DNA from: Azospirillum canadense
GTDB taxonomy: Bacteria > Pseudomonadota > Alphaproteobacteria > Azospirillales > Azospirillaceae
Length of the DNA: 64,000 nt
Assembly: GCF_025961225.1 (NCBI RefSeq)
Contig: NZ_JAOQNG010000004.1
Coordinates: 62,001-126,000 of the forward strand
Direction: 5' to 3'
Part shown: one piece after another, positions 59,551 through 64,000 of the stretch
Position numbering within the stretch: the first letter of the stretch is position 1
Layout: the number at the start of each line of letters is the position of its first letter
Program-made: the position numbers and the translations under genes
The notes under the pieces: generated by a model
Seen by the model: the letters and a program-made list of their open reading frames with translations, nothing else
Databases searched by the model: none
Told to the model about the DNA's origin: nothing

Positions 59551-60438
59551 ATGGACCACGTCTACGATCGTGCGAACGAGGATCTCGGGAACATCGTTCA
59601 CCTCGAACATGTCAACCTCAGGGTCCCCGACCAGCGGCTTGCGACGCTGTACTATGTGAGTGGACTGGGCTTGACCCGCGACCCGTACCTGATGACCGGG
59701 GTCGGCAATATGTGGGTGAATGTCGGCCGCAGCCAGTTCCACCTGCCCGTGGGTGGCGCTCAGCTCCTGCGTGGCCATGTCGCGATCGTGCTGCCGAGCC
59801 GTGCGGGGCTGCTGCGGCGCTTGGCGGCGGTGCGGCGGGACCTGGAGGGCACCCGTTTTGCCGTCCAGGAGCATGAGGAGTATGTCGAGGCAACCTGCCC
59901 GTGGGGCAACCGCATCCGCTGCTACGAGCCGCAGGACCGCTTCGGTCCCGTCGCGTTGGGCATGCCCGTGGTCAGCTGCGACGTGCCGCCGGGTTCAGCA
60001 GAGGCAATCGCGCGATTCTATCGGGAGATCCTCGGCGCTCCCGCGACCATGGACGACCGCGGCGGCCCGATTGCCCGCGTCAGCGTTGGCATCGGCCAGG
60101 AGATGGTCTTCCACGAGACGGACCGCCCGATCCCGCCCTATGACGGGCACCACATCCAAATCTACCTCGCCGGGTTCTCCGGCCCCCACCGCCGTCTTCA
60201 AGAGCGGGGGTTGGTCACCGAGGGGAGCGACCAGCACCAGTACCGCTTCCGCGAGATCATCGACCCGGCGTCCGGTCGGCCGCTCTTCACCCTTGAGCAC
60301 GAAGTCCGCAGCATGCGCCATCCGCTCTACGCCCGGCCCTTGGTGAACCGCAATCCCGATCTCAGCGCCGCCAACTACGCGCCGGGGCACGAAGCCCTGG
60401 CTTGGTCCTTGGCGCCGATGACGGGCACGGACCTTTGA
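59551..60438 (+). CDS. VOC-superfamily (glyoxalase/dioxygenase fold) protein
   Basis: Protein of 295 residues with two vicinal-oxygen-chelate modules. The first begins HLEHVNLRVPDQRLATLYYV (about residue 17); the second begins near 140 (VSCDVPPGSAEAIARFYREI) and contains HHIQIYLAGF and FTLEHEVRS. The His and Glu residues in these positions are candidate metal ligands. The reaction could be ring cleavage, isomerisation or lactoylglutathione-type chemistry and cannot be decided. The ATG has GGGAGGAG. It is 11 bases from the end of a convergent LysR gene. Confidence 0.8.
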   Translation: MDHVYDRANEDLGNIVHLEHVNLRVPDQRLATLYYVSGLGLTRDPYLMTGVGNMWVNVGRSQFHLPVGGAQLLRGHVAIVLPSRAGLLRRLAAVRRDLEGTRFAVQEHEEYVEATCPWGNRIRCYEPQDRFGPVALGMPVVSCDVPPGSAEAIARFYREILGAPATMDDRGGPIARVSVGIGQEMVFHETDRPIPPYDGHHIQIYLAGFSGPHRRLQERGLVTEGSDQHQYRFREIIDPASGRPLFTLEHEVRSMRHPLYARPLVNRNPDLSAANYAPGHEALAWSLAPMTGTDL

Positions 60439-60449
60439 TGCGCCCACCA

Positions 60450-61364
60450 TCAAGCCTGTTCCGCGTAAGATGAAAGCCGGCCGCGAAGCGTGGTGAGCAT
60501 TTGGTCGCGCACGCCGTCGCGTGTGCTTCTCACCCACGCCGCCGCGAGCGGCAATCGATCCGACTCTCCCGTCCGCTCCAGCTCCAGTGGGATGAACCGC
60601 AAGCTTGAAGTCGCCATTCGCGAGGTCCAGCGAGGAACCAGCGCCACCCCCAACCCCGCCCCGACCAAATTGATGATCGTCTGCTTTTCCTCGGCGAGTT
60701 GAGCGATGCGGGCTTGCAGCCCAGCCTCCGCAAACAGTTTGATCGTCAAATCGTGGCTGTGGGGACGCGAACGACGCTCAGGCACGATCAGCGGCTCATC
60801 GGCAAGATCCTCGATCCGCACACGCTCACGTCCCGCCAGCGGGTGACGGGCCGGGACGGCGACGACGACCGTCTCATGAAACAGGAACAGGACCTCCAAG
60901 CTTTTGTTCGGGCTTTCGGGCGGGCGAACAAAGACGAAGTCGAGCCGCCCCGACAGCAGACGGGGCAGCAGGCGAATGGTCTTGTCCTCGACGATCTGCA
61001 CAGTCACCTGAGGGTGCTGTTGACGGAAATCATGGAGGAGCATGGGCAGAAGCCCGGCCGCGGCGCTGTCGATGGCACCGACCCGGAGCGTCGCCGCGTG
61101 CGTGCGCCCGCGCGACCGGAAGCGCGCGGCAAGGCTGTCGGCCTGTGAAAGCAGGGCGCGCGCTTCATCGAGCAGGCATGCGCCATCGTCGGTCAGCGCA
61201 ACGCTGCGCGTGGTCCGCGTCATCAGCCGCGTCCCGAGATCCTCCTCCAGCAGACGGACGCGACGGCCCAAGGCCGACGGCAACATGCCCAGCTTCTGAG
61301 CGGCGCGCCCGAAGTGCAACTCCTCCGCCACGGCAATGAAGCAACGCAGCTGGTGCAAATCCAT
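60450..61364 (-). CDS. LysR family regulator
   Basis: Regulator of 304 residues. The N-terminal winged helix starts MDLHQLRCFIAVAEELHFGR and continues AAQKLGMLPSALGRRVRLLE. The effector domain begins near residue 92 (TLRVGAIDSAAAGLLPMLLH) and resembles BenM/CatR-type LysR proteins. The ATG has GGAGGA. It is divergent from the tartrate/malate dehydrogenase gene, with an interlaced inverted repeat between them, so it is probably that gene's activator. Confidence 0.88.
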   Translation of the reverse strand: MDLHQLRCFIAVAEELHFGRAAQKLGMLPSALGRRVRLLEEDLGTRLMTRTTRSVALTDDGACLLDEARALLSQADSLAARFRSRGRTHAATLRVGAIDSAAAGLLPMLLHDFRQQHPQVTVQIVEDKTIRLLPRLLSGRLDFVFVRPPESPNKSLEVLFLFHETVVVAVPARHPLAGRERVRIEDLADEPLIVPERRSRPHSHDLTIKLFAEAGLQARIAQLAEEKQTIINLVGAGLGVALVPRWTSRMATSSLRFIPLELERTGESDRLPLAAAWVRSTRDGVRDQMLTTLRGRLSSYAEQA

Positions 61365-61383
61365 CCCCGGTCCTCCGTCGGCG

Positions 61384-61411
61384 GATTATGCGATTTTTTT
61401 GTATAATCGCA
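61384..61411. promoter_or_regulatory. LysR-type operator, interlaced inverted repeats
   Basis: tgcgat (61389-61394) and atcgca (61406-61411) are mirrored with an 11-base spacer, and gattat/ataatc (61384-61389, 61403-61408) form a second overlapping pair. The spacer is AT-rich. This is the size and position of a LysR recognition site, about 20 bases from the regulator's start. Confidence 0.55.
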
Positions 61412-61542
61412 CGCTGTTTCACGAACGCGGACAGGCTGGTAGACGTCGTTTTCAGCGCCGCGAACATCTCCGCGCAATGACCATGTCCAGCACTGATCCC
61501 GTTCCGATCAAGCAACCACACCGATACAGGGCAGGCCCCACC

Positions 61543-62616
61543 ATGCGCGAACACACCGTCGCCACCATCCCCGCCGACGGCATCGGCCCCGAAGTCATCA
61601 CCGCCGGGATCGCTGTCCTCGAAAGTCTGCAAGAGCGGCTTGGTGATCTGAAATTCACCTTCAGAAACTTCGACTGGGGCTCCGATTATTACAAGAGGCA
61701 CGGCGTCATGATGCCGGCGGATGGGCTGGAGACGCTCAAGCCGTTCGACGCCATCTATTTCGGCGCCGTCGGCGCGCCGGACGTGCCGGACCACATCACC
61801 CTGTGGGGGCTCCGCCTGCCGATCTGCCAGGGCTTCGACCAGTACGCCAACGTCCGTCCGACCAAGATCCTGCCCGGCATCACGTCCCCCCTGCGCAACG
61901 TCGGGCCGGGGGACCTCGATTGGGTGATCGTGCGCGAGAACTCCGAGGGCGAATATTCCGGCAATGGCGGGCGCGCCCACCGCGGCCTTCCCGAGGAGGT
62001 CGGGACCGAGGTGGCGATCTTCACCCGCGTCGGCGTCACCCGCATCATGCGCTTCGCCTTCAAGCTGGCGCAGTCGCGCCCGCGCAAGCTGCTGACCGTG
62101 GTGACCAAGTCCAACGCCCAGCGCCACGGCATGGTGATGTGGGACGAGATCGCGGCCGAGGTGGCGACGGAGTTTCCGGATGTCACCTGGGACAAGATGC
62201 TGGTCGATGCCATGACCGTGCGCATGACGCTGAAGCCGCAAAGCCTGGACACTATCGTCGCGACCAACCTGCACGCCGACATCCTGTCCGATCTGGCCGG
62301 CGCGCTGGCCGGCAGCCTGGGCGTGGCGCCGACCGGGAACATCGACCCGGAGCGCCGCTTCCCGTCGATGTTCGAGCCGATCCACGGATCGGCCTTCAAC
62401 ATCACCGGCAAGGGCATCGCCAACCCGGTCGCCTCCTTCTGGACCGCCGCGCAGATGCTGGACCATCTGGGCGAGGCTGAGGCGTCCGAACGGCTGATGC
62501 GCGCGGTCGAGCGTGTCTGCGGCGCCGGCATCCGCACCCCCGACGTCGGCGGCACCGCCACGACCAAGGAGGTGACCGAGGCGGTCATCGACGCGATCCA
62601 CAGTTCGAACGTCTAA
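61543..62616 (+). CDS. tartrate/D-malate dehydrogenase (isopropylmalate dehydrogenase family)
   Basis: NAD-dependent beta-hydroxyacid oxidative decarboxylase of 357 residues. It starts EHTVATIPADGIGPEVITAG, followed by the tartrate-dehydrogenase segment YFGAVGAPDVPDHITLWGLR. The substrate arginines are in NVRPTKILPG, with ENSEGEYSGNGGRAH. The metal-binding aspartates are in DAMTVRMTL and ATNLHADILSDLAG. Known relatives (TtuC, DmlA) oxidise tartrate or D-malate. I chose the ATG at 61543, which fits the family start; an ATG at 61477 would add 22 unrelated residues. It is probably activated by the divergent LysR. Confidence 0.87.
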   Translation: MREHTVATIPADGIGPEVITAGIAVLESLQERLGDLKFTFRNFDWGSDYYKRHGVMMPADGLETLKPFDAIYFGAVGAPDVPDHITLWGLRLPICQGFDQYANVRPTKILPGITSPLRNVGPGDLDWVIVRENSEGEYSGNGGRAHRGLPEEVGTEVAIFTRVGVTRIMRFAFKLAQSRPRKLLTVVTKSNAQRHGMVMWDEIAAEVATEFPDVTWDKMLVDAMTVRMTLKPQSLDTIVATNLHADILSDLAGALAGSLGVAPTGNIDPERRFPSMFEPIHGSAFNITGKGIANPVASFWTAAQMLDHLGEAEASERLMRAVERVCGAGIRTPDVGGTATTKEVTEAVIDAIHSSNV

Positions 62617-62686
62617 CCGGGAGCCGGGCGATGGCCCCCGATGTGCCGGCGTCTCGGGGATCATCGTCTAGGCGGGCGGTCAGCCG

Positions 62687-63937
62687 TCACATGTTTCTGC
62701 CGCGGATGGCGATGATCGACGTGCCGACCATGCCCAGCGCGAGGATGCCGATCATCGGCGCCAGCCCAAACCGGGTGACGGTGAAGCCGAGCGCCAGGGG
62801 CGAGATGGTTTGCAGGAAATTCGTGATCGCCATGCAAAGGCCAACGGATTCGTTGATCCGCCCGGGAGGTGCTGCGGCGTATATCAGAGCCAACGAAATT
62901 GGCACGCCCAGACCGATCGTCGCGCCGAGAACCAGGCTGACCCAAAGCAAAGGGTAGAACTGGTCCATGACGGGCAGCAACGCGTAGGCGCCCGCCCCGG
63001 CAACGAGCGCCCCAAACAAAATGACCGGCGCGGACAGGTGCCGGGTCAGCAGGGAGACGCTCAGGCGCGACACCACGGTGCCGACGGAAAACGCCCCCAG
63101 CACCATGCCGGCCCTGGTTGTCGAGATGGCGATGTCGGCGGCGTGCAGCGAAACCACGAAGGGCACGAAGGTCAGCACGGCGGAGAAGACGCTGCCAACC
63201 GCCAGCCAGCGCCGCAACTCCCGAAACCGGAGCAGGTCGATGATGCGGCCACATGGCCCGGTTTCCCGGGATGGCGCGACGTTCTTGCGGAAATTGTGAA
63301 AGGGTAGGACCGTGCCCAGAATGGAGCAGGCGGCGAACAGGCCAATTATCATGACGGCTGGCCTGGGGCCGGCTGTGTCCAAGGCAACACCCGCGAGGGT
63401 CGGTCCAACGAATTGGAACAGCGAATAGGTTGCAACCAGGTAACCGAGGTTGCGCGCCCGATCGACGGCGCCGCCGATCTCGCCGACCGCACGCGTGGCT
63501 GCGATGTGGCTGAACATGGGACCCACGCCCACCAGGCAGGCGACGAGAAGCAACGCCTGGTGATGGGGAGCAAGCAGGAACAGCACGCTCCCCAGCACGG
63601 TCAGCAGGCACGCGAACACAATCGGCGCCAGCGTGCCCGTCCGGTCCACCCACCGCCCGAACGGCACGCTGAGGAGCATCGAAGGCACGGTGAAGAGGGC
63701 GCCCATGACCCCGGCGAAAACCGGACCGGCGCCCATTGCCAAAGCGATGGTCGGCAGGATCAGCCGGGCGGTCCCGAGAGGCACCGACGCAAAACCGGCG
63801 ATCAGGATCGTCGGCAGCAACCGGCCGCCTTCATCCGGCGCCTCCGCCGGACCGGCCAGGACATTGTTCCCGGGACATTCTTCATTGACTGACATTCGCC
63901 CTGGTCCCGAGATGACAGGCAGACGGTTTGTGTCCAT
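62687..63937 (-). CDS. major facilitator superfamily transporter
   Basis: Inner-membrane transporter of 416 residues with about twelve hydrophobic helices. The loop 2-3 motif is GRWVDRTGTLAP, the usual MFS G-x-x-x-D-R/K-x-G signature. The cytoplasmic middle loop (HNFRKNVAPSRETGPCGRI) separates the two halves. The ATG at 63937 has AGGAG 6 bases upstream; a later ATG (63895) has a weaker site. It converges with the tartrate/malate dehydrogenase gene. The substrate is unknown; uptake of a hydroxy acid or drug export are both possible. Confidence 0.85.
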   Translation of the reverse strand: MDTNRLPVISGPGRMSVNEECPGNNVLAGPAEAPDEGGRLLPTILIAGFASVPLGTARLILPTIALAMGAGPVFAGVMGALFTVPSMLLSVPFGRWVDRTGTLAPIVFACLLTVLGSVLFLLAPHHQALLLVACLVGVGPMFSHIAATRAVGEIGGAVDRARNLGYLVATYSLFQFVGPTLAGVALDTAGPRPAVMIIGLFAACSILGTVLPFHNFRKNVAPSRETGPCGRIIDLLRFRELRRWLAVGSVFSAVLTFVPFVVSLHAADIAISTTRAGMVLGAFSVGTVVSRLSVSLLTRHLSAPVILFGALVAGAGAYALLPVMDQFYPLLWVSLVLGATIGLGVPISLALIYAAAPPGRINESVGLCMAITNFLQTISPLALGFTVTRFGLAPMIGILALGMVGTSIIAIRGRNM

Positions 63938-64000
63938 GCTGCTCCTGGGCCGCTCCTGGCGGAACGACCCTTCTCAATCGGCGTAGAGCCCCGCGGCTTT

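Noticed and set aside
1..64000. tRNA, rRNA, CRISPR array, prophage or origin
   Set aside because: None seen: no cloverleaf-type sequence, no regularly spaced direct repeats, no phage or replication genes.

Overview
The window is about 64 kb of very GC-rich DNA, almost fully coding, in tight operons joined by ATGA-type start/stop overlaps. The gene content fits a free-living, metabolically versatile alphaproteobacterium of the Azospirillum type. Pointers are a molybdenum storage protein pair (mosB-mosA) closest in memory to Azotobacter MosAB, many transport-plus-catabolism operons, Tat-exported oxidases, and dispersed GC-rich palindromic repeats. The genus is an inference; no rRNA or tRNA gene, phage, transposase, CRISPR array or replication gene was seen.

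Layout. 0-4 kb: iron uptake unit behind a Fur box (TonB siderophore receptor, PepSY membrane protein, 57-residue membrane protein). 4-11 kb: Tat-exported oxidase cluster (GMC dehydrogenase small and large subunits, two multicopper oxidases, ECF sigma factor). Two inverted copies of a 174-bp palindrome-rich repeat flank all of this cluster except the small-subunit gene. 11-13 kb: TetR regulator with a DUF1348 gene, then a DUF983 gene. 13-20.7 kb: IclR regulator divergent from a seven-gene operon, a PotABCD-type importer plus a three-subunit flavin/iron-sulfur amine dehydrogenase of the HcnABC/opine-oxidase type. 20.7-22.1 kb: tautomerase and divergent LysR. 22.3-24.5 kb: zwf-pgl. 24.5-28.2 kb: TetR divergent from an ABC-F ATPase, then a Tat-exported alpha/beta hydrolase. 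28.3-35.7 kb: alpha-2-macroglobulin and pbpC. 35.8-37.6 kb: sorbosone-dehydrogenase-like lipoprotein and a DUF2231 membrane protein. 37.8-41.7 kb: three-subunit molybdenum aldehyde dehydrogenase. 41.7-57.4 kb: a 14-gene minus-strand operon (gntR, Liv-type importer, PrpD-like, PrpB-like lyase, HyuB, HyuA, isochorismatase fold, flavoprotein dehydrogenase, LeuC, LeuD). 57.7-59.4 kb: mosB-mosA. 59.5-64 kb: VOC protein, LysR, tartrate/malate dehydrogenase, MFS transporter.

How it works together. Most of the window is scavenging and catabolism, each unit with a local regulator and usually a visible palindromic operator. The 14-gene operon is the best candidate for an undescribed pathway. It combines import, amide or ring hydrolysis, flavin desaturation, aconitase-type isomerisation or hydration, and C-C cleavage, a logic resembling the methylcitrate and dimethylmalate routes; the substrate is not readable from sequence. 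The GMC/multicopper-oxidase cluster is the second: its GMC subunit keeps FAD and iron-sulfur motifs but seems to lack the usual catalytic His/Asn pair. The Mo enzyme at 38-41 kb and the Mo storage protein at 58 kb fit a lifestyle that values molybdenum.

Protein families were recognised from memory and by reading motifs, not by database search. Operators and terminators are read as inverted repeats only.
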